From Stenotrophomonas maltophilia (lineage in GTDB: Bacteria > Pseudomonadota > Gammaproteobacteria > Xanthomonadales > Xanthomonadaceae): a DNA stretch of 64,000 nucleotides. Position numbers and translations under genes: made by a program. Below, one piece after another: positions 42,409 through 52,814 of the stretch. The number at the start of each line of letters is the position of its first letter. The first letter of the stretch is position 1. Under the pieces are notes generated by a model. It worked only from the letters and a program-made list of their open reading frames with translations. It had not been told where the DNA came from and did no database searches. The DNA lies in the NCBI RefSeq assembly GCF_003970865.1, contig NZ_RXLZ01000008.1, forward strand, positions 40,271 to 104,270. Direction: 5' to 3'.

Positions 42409-43533
42409 ATGTTCTGGACCATCAAGGTCGTGATCGGCGACGGCGAGCGCGGCCTGGTGTATCGCAACCGTCGTTTCCAGCAGATCCTGCTGCCGGGCGT
42501 GCACCGCCTGTCGCCGTTCGGCGGCCGGCCGCACGTGGACATCCACACTGCATCGAAGGGCGCGGCCTATACCGGCAGCGACCAGGACAGCCTGATCGAA
42601 GCGCTGGGCGCACAGCTGGACACGCACTTCGTGCTGGCCAACGTCGGCGCCAGCGAGGTCGGTCTGTTGCTGCGCAACGGCCGCATCGACGAAGTGCTGC
42701 CGCCGGGCAGCCGCCGCCTGTACTGGCGCGGTTCTGTCGACGCCCAGGTGCGCGTGATGGCACTGGGTGACGAGCCGCGCGTCCCAGCGGACGTACAGCA
42801 GCGCCTGGGCCAGCTGGGCGTGCTGCCGCGTGTGGCGGTGATCAGCACCGTGCCGAGCGAGTCGGTGGGCCTGCTGTTCATCGATGGCACGCTGCGGCAG
42901 ACGCTGGACGCCGGCCTGCACGCGTTCTGGAACTTCAACGGCAACGTGTCGGTGGAGCGTGTGGAACTGCGTGCACGTTCGCTGGACGTGTCCGGCCAGG
43001 AGCTGCTCAGCCGCGACAAGGTGACCCTGCGGGTGAACCTGGCCGCGACCGTGCAAGTGATCGACCCGGTGCGTGCACACCGCACGCTCAGCAATGCCGA
43101 TGAGTTCGTCTATCGGCAGCTGCAGTTCGGCCTGCGCCAGGCGATTGCCGCGCGCAGCCTGGACGAGCTGCTGGGCGACAAGGCGGCATTGGACGGCGAG
43201 ATCGCCGCCCATGTGCAGGCGGCGATCGAGGGCCACGGCGTGCGGCTGCTCGGCGTGGGCATCAAGGACGTGATCCTGCCGGGCGAGATGAAGGAGATCC
43301 TCAACGGCGTGGTGCTGGCCGAGAAGCAGGCCCAGGCCAGCGTGATCCGTCGTCGCGAGGAGGCCAACGCCACGCGTTCGCAGCTCAACACCGCAAAGCT
43401 GATCGAGGACAACCCGGTGCTGATGCGCTTGAAGGAGCTGGAGGCACTGGAGAAGGTCACCGAGAAGATCGACAAGCTCACCGTGTTCGGCGGCCTGGAT
43501 GGCGTACTGAAGCAGCTGGTGACGATCAGGTAG
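42409..43533 (+). CDS. Slipin (SPFH/Band 7) of the RNA-repair locus
   Basis: A 374-residue SPFH-domain protein without an obvious N-terminal membrane segment. The N-terminal third carries three similar units: GLVYRNRRFQQILLPGVHRL, GLLLRNGRIDEVLPPGSRRLYW and GLLFIDGTLRQTLDAGLHAFW. The Band-7 core (LDVSGQELLSRDKVTLRVNLAATVQV, ARSLDELLGDK, GHGVRLLGVGIKDVILPGEMKEILN) and a charged coiled-coil (AEKQAQASVIRRREEANATRSQLNTAKL) follow. Slipins of this type neighbour rtcB in many bacteria; the role is unknown, perhaps a scaffold. AAGGAG precedes ATG 42409; rtcB begins 56 bases after its stop. Confidence 0.88.
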   Translation: MFWTIKVVIGDGERGLVYRNRRFQQILLPGVHRLSPFGGRPHVDIHTASKGAAYTGSDQDSLIEALGAQLDTHFVLANVGASEVGLLLRNGRIDEVLPPGSRRLYWRGSVDAQVRVMALGDEPRVPADVQQRLGQLGVLPRVAVISTVPSESVGLLFIDGTLRQTLDAGLHAFWNFNGNVSVERVELRARSLDVSGQELLSRDKVTLRVNLAATVQVIDPVRAHRTLSNADEFVYRQLQFGLRQAIAARSLDELLGDKAALDGEIAAHVQAAIEGHGVRLLGVGIKDVILPGEMKEILNGVVLAEKQAQASVIRRREEANATRSQLNTAKLIEDNPVLMRLKELEALEKVTEKIDKLTVFGGLDGVLKQLVTIR

Positions 43534-43589
43534 GGGGTCGCGGCGGCGCAGGGACGCGCCGCCGGCCCATCAAGGACAAACACGAAGAC

Positions 43590-44810
<1,221 letters not shown>

Positions 44811-44816
44811 CGAAGC

Positions 44817-44910
44817 GGTGCCGACCTAGGTCGGCACCCACCGCTCCCGATTGCAGTAGATCCATGCCATGCATGGATGAAACGGTGCCGACCAAGGCCG
44901 GCATCTACCG
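44817..44910. repeat. Three hairpin repeats after rtcB
   Basis: GTGCCGACCTAGGTCGGCACCCACC (44817-44842), GTAGATCCATGCCATGCATGGATG (about 44856-44879) and GTGCCGACCAAGGCCGGCATCTACC (44885-44909). They sit between the convergent rtcB and flavoprotein genes. Confidence 0.75.
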
Positions 44911-44922
44911 GAACACGCGCAT

Positions 44923-45828
44923 TCAACGCGCCACACTGTCCTCGGTCACCAGCGCATGGTGCACACCAATGCCCGCACGCACGCCCTCGCCCATGGCCAG
45001 GGTGATGTTGCCGACCGTCGTCGCATCGCCTGCGGCATACACGTTCGGCACCGAGGTCTGCTTCATCGCATCGACCTCGATCAGCACGCCCAGCGGGCTT
45101 TCGGCCAACGCGCAGCCCAGCTGCTGCACCAATGGCGTGGCCATCGCCTGGGTGGCCGGCACGAACAACGCACGCTGGGCGATGCGGCGGCCGTCGGCCA
45201 GCTCCACTTCCAGCCAGGTCGGCTGGTCGCCCTGCACGCCCAGCACGGGTGACGTTTCGATCTGCACGCCGCGCTGCTGCATGGCGGCGCGCTCCTCATC
45301 GGTGATGTCCAGTCCCATGCTGAAGAACGTGACATTGCCCCAGTCGGCGAACAGCGGCGCCTTGCTGGCGGACATCGGATGGCCGCCGAGCAGGCCGATG
45401 GCACCACCACCCACTTCATAGCCATGGCAGTACGGGCAATGCAGCACGGTGCTGCCCCAGCGCTCGGCCAGGCCCGGCAACTCCGGCAACTGGTCGGCGA
45501 TACCGCTGGCCAGCAGCAGCTTGCGCGCGGCCAGCACCTGGCCATCGGCGGTACGCACTTCCACGCCTTCGACGCTGGCGGTCGCCTGCACGGCTTCGGC
45601 ATGCACCCAACGCACCGTGGGGTAGTCCAGCAGCTGCTGGCGCGCGGTCTTCAGCAGCTCGGCGCCACTGATGCCATCCAGCCCCAGCACCCCGTGCGAA
45701 TGACTGGCGAAACGATTGCGCGGCGAAGCGGCGTCGATGACGGTGACCGGGCGACGGGCACGGGCCAGGATCAGGCCGGCGGCAATGCCGGCATAGCTGC
45801 CGCCGACGATGAGCACATCAGGATTCAT
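44923..45828 (-). CDS. Thioredoxin-reductase-like NAD(P)/FAD flavoprotein
   Basis: A 301-residue pyridine-nucleotide-disulfide oxidoreductase of the TrxB-like group. FAD motif VLIVGGSYAGIAAGLILARA at the N-terminus, NAD(P) motif GGGAIGLLGGHP, redox CPYC (VLHCPYCHGYE) where TrxB has CATC, and the C-terminal FAD motif NVYAAGDATTVGNITLAMGEGVRAG. The start overlaps the end of the Rrf2 gene, so the two form one unit. A role in thiol or redox balance under that regulator is inferred; its electron partner is unknown. Confidence 0.88.
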   Translation of the reverse strand: MNPDVLIVGGSYAGIAAGLILARARRPVTVIDAASPRNRFASHSHGVLGLDGISGAELLKTARQQLLDYPTVRWVHAEAVQATASVEGVEVRTADGQVLAARKLLLASGIADQLPELPGLAERWGSTVLHCPYCHGYEVGGGAIGLLGGHPMSASKAPLFADWGNVTFFSMGLDITDEERAAMQQRGVQIETSPVLGVQGDQPTWLEVELADGRRIAQRALFVPATQAMATPLVQQLGCALAESPLGVLIEVDAMKQTSVPNVYAAGDATTVGNITLAMGEGVRAGIGVHHALVTEDSVAR

Positions 45829-46273
45829 GGTGACCTTCCAGGGAACGGTGATGGGCGAGATGGCGGGCGAAGTCGGCGCCAAGCTGGTCCAGCGTGGTCG
45901 CCTGCAGCCGCGCTTCGAGCAGGCGCTGCGCCTCGCGCGCACCCTCGAGCAGGGCGCTGTTGACCAGCTGCTGGATAGGACAGCCGCCGCCGGAATCGCG
46001 GGCGCCGACCTGCACCAGCGGTGGAGCCCCCACGGCCAGATAGATGTCATGCAGGGTGATCGCCGCGGCATCGCGGGCCAGCAGGCTGCCGCCGCCGTGG
46101 CCGCGCGTGCTGCGCACCAGGCCGGCCTTGTGCAGCTGTGCCAGCAGGCGACGGATCACCACCGGATGGGTGGGCAGGCAGGACGCCAGCTGCTCGGAGG
46201 TGCGCGGTGCGGCGTAGCCGACCAGGTGCGCCATCACATGCAGAGCGTCGGAAAGCGGGTTCGCGGATTTCAT
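45818..46273 (-). CDS. Rrf2-family transcriptional regulator
   Basis: A 151-residue winged-helix regulator: LSDALHVMAHLVGYA, TSEQLASCLPTHPVVIRRLLAQLHKAGLVRSTRGHGGGSLLARDAAAITLHDIYLAV (HTH and wing). The C-terminal helix has one Cys (GGGCPIQQLVNSALL), so a 3-Cys Fe-S cluster as in IscR/NsrR is not seen; thiol sensing is more likely. Start 46273 gives the family N-terminus. The start codon lies within a palindrome that is probably its own operator. The 3' end overlaps the flavoprotein gene by 11 bases. Confidence 0.88.
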   Translation of the reverse strand: MKSANPLSDALHVMAHLVGYAAPRTSEQLASCLPTHPVVIRRLLAQLHKAGLVRSTRGHGGGSLLARDAAAITLHDIYLAVGAPPLVQVGARDSGGGCPIQQLVNSALLEGAREAQRLLEARLQATTLDQLGADFARHLAHHRSLEGHHES

Positions 46274-46292
46274 GTAACAACAATAGTTACAT
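46272..46292. promoter_or_regulatory. Palindromic operator at the Rrf2 start codon
   Basis: ATGTAAC (46272-46278), 7 bases, GTTACAT (46286-46292), a perfect dyad whose left end includes the rrf2 start codon on the minus strand. The outer flanks GATTT/AAATC extend the symmetry. Binding here would block transcription or translation start, fitting autorepression. Confidence 0.6.
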
Positions 46293-46456
46293 TTAAATCC
46301 CCTGTCGAGAGTCCGCATTCGTTCCATATGGACACACTTGTCCCATGAAACATCCCCTTCACATGGCTAAACGAAACGCGAATGTGATGCACGTCCCACT
46401 TCAGCGCGTGCGCATCGGGTCGATACCGCAGTGCCCCTTCCCGAGAGTGCTTCCCC

Positions 46457-48577
46457 ATGAATGCGTCTGTCCGTGCTCCGCGCCTGCAGTCCAAGCTGCT
46501 CGGCGCGGTTTCCGTTGGTCTGGCCGTGGTCCTGCTGTGCGCGCTGGCGGGCCTGGCCTCCGCCTGGTTGAAGCTATCCACCGAGGTTCCACCCGAAGTC
46601 GCGCACAGCCGCGATGCCGAACGCCTGCAGCGCGAGTTCCGCGGCCAGGTACAGGAATGGAAGAACGTACTGCTGCGCGGCCGCGACGACACGCTGCGCC
46701 AGCGCCACCTGGAGGCGTTCGACAGCGAAGGCCGCCTGGTCGAGCAACTGGCCAAGGGCCTGGTGAGCAGCCCGGATGCACGCACGCGTGATCTGGCACA
46801 GGCCTTCATCGGCCTGCATGCGCAGCTGCAGCAGGAGTACCACGCGGCGCTGCAGGCGTTTGCCGAGGCCAGCTACGATCCCGCCGCCGGCGACAATCTG
46901 GTGCGCGGCAAGGACCGTCCAGTGGCGACTGCACTGGATGCGCTGAGCACGCACGCCACGCAGGTGGCCGAAGCGGCGGTGACGGCACGCTCGCAGCAGG
47001 CACGCCAGACCCTGCTGCTATGTGCAGCGCTGACCGTGCTGGCTGCCGTGCTGCTGCTGATGGGCCTGGCCTGGTGGCTGCGGCGTGCGGTGGTGCAGCC
47101 GGTACTGGCGGTGGAAGCCGCTGCGCGCGCGGTGGCTGCCGGTGACCTGCAGCACGTGGTGCAGGTGCGCAGCCGCGACGAGATCGGCCGCCTCGCGCAG
47201 GCCATGCAGGCAGTGCAGTCGACACTGCGCGGTGTGCTCGATGCACAGGCCACGATGGCACAGGCGCATGAAGCCGGCAGCATCAGCCACCGCATGGATG
47301 CCAGTGCCTTCCCCGGCGCGTTCGGCACGATGGTGGCCGACAGCAACGCGCTGGTCGATGCGCACATCCAGGTGAAGCTGCGCGCGATCGCGATCATGGG
47401 CCGCTATGCCATCGGCGACCTCAGCCAGGACATGGAACGCCTGCCCGGCGAGAAGGCAGTGATCACCGAGGCGCTGGACATGGCCAAGCACAACCTCGGC
47501 ATGATCAATGGCGAGATCCGCCGCCTGGCCGAAGCGGCGGCCGCCGGTGACTTCAGCCAGCGCGGCGACAGCGCGCGCTTCGAACATGATTTCCGCGCGA
47601 TGGTCGACGGCTTGAACCGATTGATGCAGACCACCGAACTGAACCTCGGCGAGGTCTCCAGCATGCTGCGTGCGATTGCCGATGGTCGCCTCGGCGCGCG
47701 CATGCACGGTGATTTCCAGGGCGTGTTCGCGCGCATCGCCGGCGATGCCAACACCACCGCCACGCAGCTGGCGACCATCGTCACCGACATCAAGCACGCC
47801 TCCGGCAACATCCACACGGCGGCGGCGGAGATCGCCGCCGGCAACAACGATCTGTCACGTCGCACCGAACAGCAGGCCGCCAACCTGGAAGAGACGGCGG
47901 CATCGATGGAGGAACTGACCTCCACCGTGCGCCAGAACGCCGAACACGCGCGCCAGGCCAACCAGCTGGCGATCGGCGCGCACACCGTTGCCTCTCACGG
48001 CGGCAGCGTGGTCGGCCAGGTGGTAACGACGATGGGCGCGATCGAGACCTCGTCGCGGCAGATCGCCGAGATCATCAGCGTGATCGACGGCATCGCCTTC
48101 CAGACCAACATCCTGGCGCTGAACGCTGCGGTGGAAGCGGCCCGCGCCGGCGAGCAGGGCCGTGGGTTCGCCGTGGTTGCCAGCGAAGTGCGCACGCTTG
48201 CACAGCGCTCGGCCGCAGCCGCAAAGGAGATCAAGGCGTTGATCGAAACGTCGGTGGAACAGGTCGGCCACGGTGCACAGCGCGTGCGCGAGGCCGGTGA
48301 CACCATGGCCGAGATCGTCGCGTCGGTGCAGCGCGTGACCGACATCATGGCCGAGATCTCCGCCGCCTCACAGGAGCAGAGCGCGGGCATCGAACAGGTC
48401 AGCCAGACCGTGATCCAGATGGACGGCACCACCCAGCAGAATGCCGCGTTGGTGGAGGAAGCCAGCGCCGCCGCGCGCAGCCTGGAACAGCAGGCGAACC
48501 GCTTGATCGACGCGGTGGATGTGTTCGATCTGTCGACATCGGCGGCTGCGAAGGGCGGGCTGGCGCGCGCAGCCTGA
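46457..48577 (+). CDS. Methyl-accepting chemotaxis protein
   Basis: A 706-residue transmembrane chemoreceptor. TM1 at about 15-37, a helical periplasmic part, TM2 at about 187-208 ([23 protein letters not shown]). HAMP follows ([23 protein letters not shown]) and then further HAMP-like units ([33 protein letters not shown]). The signalling tip is intact: [41 protein letters not shown]. No C-terminal CheR-binding pentapeptide is seen. Ligand unknown. It is monocistronic, followed by three SMAG repeats. Confidence 0.93.
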   Translation: MNASVRAPRLQSKLLGAVSVGLAVVLLCALAGLASAWLKLSTEVPPEVAHSRDAERLQREFRGQVQEWKNVLLRGRDDTLRQRHLEAFDSEGRLVEQLAKGLVSSPDARTRDLAQAFIGLHAQLQQEYHAALQAFAEASYDPAAGDNLVRGKDRPVATALDALSTHATQVAEAAVTARSQQARQTLLLCAALTVLAAVLLLMGLAWWLRRAVVQPVLAVEAAARAVAAGDLQHVVQVRSRDEIGRLAQAMQAVQSTLRGVLDAQATMAQAHEAGSISHRMDASAFPGAFGTMVADSNALVDAHIQVKLRAIAIMGRYAIGDLSQDMERLPGEKAVITEALDMAKHNLGMINGEIRRLAEAAAAGDFSQRGDSARFEHDFRAMVDGLNRLMQTTELNLGEVSSMLRAIADGRLGARMHGDFQGVFARIAGDANTTATQLATIVTDIKHASGNIHTAAAEIAAGNNDLSRRTEQQAANLEETAASMEELTSTVRQNAEHARQANQLAIGAHTVASHGGSVVGQVVTTMGAIETSSRQIAEIISVIDGIAFQTNILALNAAVEAARAGEQGRGFAVVASEVRTLAQRSAAAAKEIKALIETSVEQVGHGAQRVREAGDTMAEIVASVQRVTDIMAEISAASQEQSAGIEQVSQTVIQMDGTTQQNAALVEEASAAARSLEQQANRLIDAVDVFDLSTSAAAKGGLARAA

Positions 48578-48586
48578 TTGATCCGG

Positions 48587-48690
48587 TTGCCGGCCAGCGG
48601 CCGGCTCTACCCCGCGATGAACGGTTTGGTTGCCGGCCAGCGGCCGGCACTACCCTCGAGATGAACGGTAGTGCCGGCCGCTGGCCGGCA
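48587..48690. repeat. Three SMAG-type repeats
   Basis: Two minus-orientation copies ending CTCTAC and CACTAC (48587-48610, 48630-48653) and one plus copy starting GTAG (48668-48690). The gap between the chemoreceptor and LysR genes is almost entirely repeat. Confidence 0.88.
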
Positions 48691-48704
48691 ACCCCACCAC
48701 GACC

Positions 48705-49607
48705 TCAGCGCAGGTAACCTCTCTGCGCCATTGCTTCACCCAGGTAATCCAGGAACGAGCTGATCCGCGCCGACACCGCCGTGTTGCGGTAGTACACCGC
48801 GTGGATCGGCTGGTACACATCCAGCGTCTGCGTCGCCAACACCGGTACCAGGGTGCCAGCCGCGCGGTCGCGGTCGGTCACGAAGTCGGACAGGCAGGTG
48901 ATGCCCACGCCTTCAACCGCCAGTCGGCGTAGTGTTTCGCCACTGGACACCGCGATATCCGGACGCACCCGCAGCAGGCCATCGGCGTCGCCCGGCAGCG
49001 GCCAGTGATTCAGCGATTCCGGTTCATTGAAGCTGAGCAGCGTGTGCTGGCCCAGCGCGGCGACGCTGGTCGGTTCGCCGTGTGCCGCCAGGTAGGCCGG
49101 ACTGGCCACCAGCCGCAGCTGGCAGCGACCCAACGGCCGCGCATGCAGGGTGGAGTCGGCCAGCGGCCCGATCCGGATCGCCAGATCGGTGCGCCGTTCC
49201 AGCAGGTCGATGTAGCGCTCGGAGCTGTTCAACTCCAGCTGCACCTCCGGGTAGCGCGCGCGGTACCCGGCCACCAGCGGTGCGATCACGTGCAGCACGA
49301 ATGGCATCGCCGCATCCACGCGCAGGCGCCCGGCCGGGCGCTCGCGGCGGGCGGCCATCTGTTCCTCGGCGGACTCCACCGCATCGATGATCGCCCGTGC
49401 ATGGCGCAGGTAGGCCTCGCCCTCGGCGGTGAGGTGCAGGCGGCGGGTGGTACGGGTCAACAGGGTGGTGCCGAGCTTGTCTTCCAGCCGCCCCAGCGCC
49501 CGGCTCACGCCCGATGGCGTCTGCCCCAGCTGTTCGGCGGCAGCACTGATCGACCCGCTGTCGATCACCGCGAGGAAGGCCTGCATTTCATCGAGAGTGG
49601 TTTTCAT
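48705..49607 (-). CDS. LysR-family transcriptional regulator
   Basis: A 300-residue LTTR. N-terminal HTH: LDEMQAFLAVIDSGSISAAAEQLGQTPSGVSRALGRLEDKLGTTLLTRTTRRLHLTAEG. The effector domain has GRLRVDAAMPFVLHVIAPLVAGYRARYPEVQLEL. Start 49607 is the family start. It is divergent from an MFS exporter with 105 bases between, and probably controls it; dkgB lies beyond, and in E. coli a LysR gene (yafC) also neighbours dkgB. The inducer is unknown. Confidence 0.9.
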   Translation of the reverse strand: MKTTLDEMQAFLAVIDSGSISAAAEQLGQTPSGVSRALGRLEDKLGTTLLTRTTRRLHLTAEGEAYLRHARAIIDAVESAEEQMAARRERPAGRLRVDAAMPFVLHVIAPLVAGYRARYPEVQLELNSSERYIDLLERRTDLAIRIGPLADSTLHARPLGRCQLRLVASPAYLAAHGEPTSVAALGQHTLLSFNEPESLNHWPLPGDADGLLRVRPDIAVSSGETLRRLAVEGVGITCLSDFVTDRDRAAGTLVPVLATQTLDVYQPIHAVYYRNTAVSARISSFLDYLGEAMAQRGYLR

Positions 49608-49616
49608 GCCGCCATT

Positions 49617-49633
49617 ATTGACTGCGCGGCAAT
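49617..49633. promoter_or_regulatory. LysR-type T-N11-A site
   Basis: ATTG, 9 bases, CAAT in the LysR/MFS intergenic gap, containing a T-N11-A LysR box. It lies 10 bases before the LysR start, where autoregulation would act. Confidence 0.45.
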
Positions 49634-49712
49634 AGTGATTGGCGTGAAGACCGGTTTTTCGGCAAAGGTGCGCCGCGCACACTGCGCGCCTTCCTTCCCT
49701 CCGGAGCCGGCC

Positions 49713-50927
49713 ATGATCCGTGGCATTCCCCTCGCCCTGCTGGCGCTGACCCTCGGTGCCTTCGCCATCGGCACCACCGAGTTCGTCATCGTCGGCCTGA
49801 TCCCCACCATTGCCGCCGACCTTCAGGTCAGCCTGCCCTCGGCCGGCCTGCTGGTCTCGCTGTATGCCCTCGGCGTGGCCATCGGTGCGCCGGTGCTGAC
49901 CGCGCTCACCGGCCGCGTGCCGCGCAAGTCGCTGCTGGTGGCGCTGATGGTGCTGTTCACCCTGGGCAACGTCATCGCCTTCCTGGCGCCGGGCTACACC
50001 TCGCTGATCGTCGCCCGCATCCTCACCGGCCTCGCCCACGGTGTGTTCTTCTCGATCGGTTCGATCATCGCCACCGCGGTGGTGCCGAAGGAGAAGGCCG
50101 CCAGCGCGATCGCCATCATGTTCACCGGCCTCACCGTGGCGCTGGTGACCGGGGTGCCGCTGGGCACCTTCATCGGCCAGCACCTGGGCTGGCGCGCCAC
50201 CTTCCTGGCGGTGGCCGCTCTGGGCGTGATCGCCCTGCTCGGCGCGCTGCTGTTCGTGCCGCGCAGCGTGCCGCAGAGTGCGCCGGCCAGCTTCCGCCAG
50301 CAGCTGGCCGTACTCGCCCAACCCCGCCTGCTGCTGGTCTATGCGATGACCGCGCTGGGCTACGGCGGCACCTTCCTGGCCTTCACCTATCTGGCGCCGA
50401 TCCTGCAGGACGTCACCGGTTTCTCCGCCAATGCGGTCAGCCTGGTGCTGCTGGTGTACGGCGTGTCGGTGGCAATCGGCAACCTGTGGGGCGGGCGCAT
50501 GGCCGACCGCATGGGTCCGGTGCCCGCACTGAAGCGCATCTTCGCCCTGTTGGCCGTCGTGCTGTTCGTGCTCACCTTCACCGCCTACAACACCTGGCTG
50601 ATGCTGCTGACGGTGCTGGCGCTGGGTGCGGTGGCGTTCGGCAACGTGCCCGGCCTGCAGGTCTACGTGGTCAAGCAGGCGCAGCGCTATGCGCCGCAGG
50701 CCACCGACGTGGCCTCGGGGCTGAACATCGCCGCCTTCAACATCGGCATCGCGCTGGGCGCCTCGCTCGGCGGCCTGGTGGTGGAGAACATCGGCCTGAT
50801 GCACACGCCGTGGCTGGGCTCGCTGGTGGTGGTGGGTGCGTATGCATTGACCGTGCTCAGCGGCCGCCTGGACCGCCGCGACGGCATCGATGACCGCGCC
50901 GATGGCATCGCCGTGGCCGCGCATTGA
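49713..50927 (+). CDS. MFS transporter (DHA1, drug/arabinose efflux type)
   Basis: A 404-residue, 12-segment major-facilitator antiporter. FAIGTTEFVIVGLIPTIAADL is the TM1 signature of the AraJ/YdhP group. Loop 2-3 motif A is present as ALTGRVPRKSLLV, and motif C-like LTVALVTGVPLGTFIG follows. The ATG at 49713 has CCGGAG before it; the longer frame upstream crosses the LysR gene. It is divergent from LysR. Substrate unknown. Confidence 0.9.
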   Translation: MIRGIPLALLALTLGAFAIGTTEFVIVGLIPTIAADLQVSLPSAGLLVSLYALGVAIGAPVLTALTGRVPRKSLLVALMVLFTLGNVIAFLAPGYTSLIVARILTGLAHGVFFSIGSIIATAVVPKEKAASAIAIMFTGLTVALVTGVPLGTFIGQHLGWRATFLAVAALGVIALLGALLFVPRSVPQSAPASFRQQLAVLAQPRLLLVYAMTALGYGGTFLAFTYLAPILQDVTGFSANAVSLVLLVYGVSVAIGNLWGGRMADRMGPVPALKRIFALLAVVLFVLTFTAYNTWLMLLTVLALGAVAFGNVPGLQVYVVKQAQRYAPQATDVASGLNIAAFNIGIALGASLGGLVVENIGLMHTPWLGSLVVVGAYALTVLSGRLDRRDGIDDRADGIAVAAH

Positions 50928-50940
50928 GATAAGTCATGCC

Positions 50941-50988
50941 GTGCCGGCGCCCTGCCGGTACGGTGGTGCAATGCACCGTTGCCGGCAC
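50941..50988. repeat. Hairpin after the MFS gene
   Basis: GTGCCGGC (50941-50948) pairs with GCCGGCAC (50981-50988), with an inner GGTGC/GCACC stem. No U run. It separates the MFS gene and dkgB. Confidence 0.5.
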
Positions 50989-51052
50989 GCATGCGGCCAC
51001 TGGCCTACCCTTTGCCGGATATTCGCATCCCTCCCCTCTGCTGGAGCTCCCC

Positions 51053-51862
51053 ATGACTGTCCCCGCCTTCGGTCTCGGCACCTTCCGCCTCAAGGACCAG
51101 ACCGTGATCGACTCCGTGCGCAACGCGCTGGATGTCGGCTACCGCGCCATCGATACCGCGCAGATCTACGGCAATGAAGCCGAGGTCGGCCAGGCCATCG
51201 CCGATTCCGGCGTGCCGCGCGAAGAGATCTACCTGACCACCAAGGTCTGGATTACCGAGTTCAAGCGCGAAGCGCTGCTGGCCAGCCTGCGTACCAGTCT
51301 GGAAAAGCTGCGTACCGATCATGTGGACCTGACGCTGATCCACTGGCCGTCGCCGAACGACAAGGTCGACGTGCCGATGGAGGAGTACCTGACCGCACTG
51401 GCCGAGGCCAAGGCACAGGGCCTGACGAAGCAGATAGGCATCTCCAACTTCACCATCGCACAGACCCGCAAGGCGATCGGCATCCTCGGTGCAGGCGCCA
51501 TCGCCACCAACCAGATCGAGATCCATCCGTACCTGCAGAACCGCCTGCTGGTGAAGTTCCTGCAGGACAACGGCGTCCACATCACCGCCTACATGAGCCT
51601 GGCCTATGGCGAGGTGATCAAGGACCCGGTGATCCAGGCCATTGCCGGCCGCCACCAGGCCACTCCGGCGCAGATCGCGCTGGCCTGGGCGCTGCAGCAG
51701 GGCTTCTCGGTGATCCCGTCGTCGACCAAGCGCGAGAACCTGTCGGGCAACCTGGAGGCAGCAGCGATCCGCCTGACCGAGGAAGACATGGCGCAGATCG
51801 CCAAGCTGGACCGCGGCCATCGCCTGGCCAACCCGGAAGGGATTGCACCCGCCTGGGATTGA
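51053..51862 (+). CDS. dkgB: 2,5-didehydrogluconate reductase DkgB (aldo/keto reductase)
   Basis: An NADPH-dependent reductase of 2,5-diketo-D-gluconate and methylglyoxal-type carbonyls. 269 residues, very like E. coli Dkg[46 protein letters not shown] (Asp, Tyr), TTKVWI (Lys), [11 protein letters not shown] (His), [35 protein letters not shown] and the end PEGIAPAWD. The ATG at 51053 is preceded by GGAG. Same strand as the MFS gene but separated by a hairpin. Confidence 0.93.
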   Translation: MTVPAFGLGTFRLKDQTVIDSVRNALDVGYRAIDTAQIYGNEAEVGQAIADSGVPREEIYLTTKVWITEFKREALLASLRTSLEKLRTDHVDLTLIHWPSPNDKVDVPMEEYLTALAEAKAQGLTKQIGISNFTIAQTRKAIGILGAGAIATNQIEIHPYLQNRLLVKFLQDNGVHITAYMSLAYGEVIKDPVIQAIAGRHQATPAQIALAWALQQGFSVIPSSTKRENLSGNLEAAAIRLTEEDMAQIAKLDRGHRLANPEGIAPAWD

Positions 51863-51890
51863 TCCCAACTGCGGCTACGGATCGGAATCG

Positions 51891-51966
51891 GTAGGTGCCG
51901 ACCTTGGTCGGCACTGACCTCTGATCGATCATTGAAACACCGTGCCGACCAAGGTCCGCACCCACC
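51891..51966. repeat. Facing GTAG/GTGCCGACC hairpin repeats
   Basis: GTAGGTGCCGACCTTGGTCGGCAC (51891-51914) and GTGCCGACCAAGGTCCGCACCCACC (51942-51966), between convergent dkgB and the hydrolase gene. Confidence 0.8.
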
Positions 51967-51981
51967 GGAAGCGGCTTTGGC

Positions 51982-52683
51982 CTAGCGCTGCAACAACCAC
52001 CCACGCATCGCCGCACTGACCTCGTCCGGCTTCTCCATCGGTGCCAGGTGCCCGCAATCGGGCACCACTACCAGCTGCGAGTGCGGCACCAGGGCATGCA
52101 TTTCCTCGCTCACTGCCAGCGGCGTGATGCGATCGTTGGCCCCGCAGATGATCAACAGCGGATCGCGGTAGCCAGCCAGCACGTCATGGCCGTCACGGCG
52201 TTCCAGCGCGCTCTGGCGCAGGAACACTTCCGCGCCCAGGCGAGCGGTCATGTCGCGCACACGCTGTACCAGCACGTAGTCGTCCAGCCGCGAGGCGTCG
52301 ATGTAGCTGCGCATCAGCACATCGCCGAAGCCATGGAACTTGCCGGGCAGGCGTACGCTGGCGCGTTGGCTGCGGCGCTGTTCGGCACGTTCCGGTGAAT
52401 CGGCGTGGATCGAGGTATCGATCAGCGCCAGCTGCAGCACACGCTCCGGCGCGATGCGCAGGATCTGCTGGGCGACGAAACCACCCAGCGAGAACCCGGC
52501 CAGCGCAAAGCGCTCCGGTGCCTGTGCCAGCACGTCCTCGGCCACCGCCTGCAGGGTCTCGCCACGGGTCTGGTCGCCTACGGTGCAATCGGCAATGTCG
52601 GCCAGATCGGCCAACTGCGCGCGCCACAGCTCGCCATCGTTGAGCAGGCCGGGCAGCAGCAACAGGGGGGTACGGTCGGTCAT
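51982..52683 (-). CDS. Alpha/beta-fold hydrolase
   Basis: A 233-residue esterase-like hydrolase. LLLLPGLLNDGELWRAQL (oxyanion region), nucleophile elbow FALAGFSLGGFVAQ (Ser), LIICGANDRITPL (Asp) and VPDCGHLAPMEKPDEV (His) complete the triad. Start 52683 fits the short product; the frame continues to 52770 without family match. Substrate unknown. It is divergent from the ybjQ-like gene. Confidence 0.88.
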   Translation of the reverse strand: MTDRTPLLLLPGLLNDGELWRAQLADLADIADCTVGDQTRGETLQAVAEDVLAQAPERFALAGFSLGGFVAQQILRIAPERVLQLALIDTSIHADSPERAEQRRSQRASVRLPGKFHGFGDVLMRSYIDASRLDDYVLVQRVRDMTARLGAEVFLRQSALERRDGHDVLAGYRDPLLIICGANDRITPLAVSEEMHALVPHSQLVVVPDCGHLAPMEKPDEVSAAMRGWLLQR

Positions 52684-52814
52684 GGGGGTATTGTCGCGCC
52701 GGTGCGGTGACGAGGACATGCCGTCGCTGGCTCTGTGCGTTGCAGAACCGGCCCAGCAGCGCGACGACACGCTAGGATGCAGCCCTCGACCCTACCCGTT
52801 CCAAGGATGCGGCC

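Noticed and set aside
49005..49712. N-terminal extension of the MFS gene to 49005
   Set aside because: The extension runs antisense through the LysR gene and has no transporter features; the family start is at 49713.
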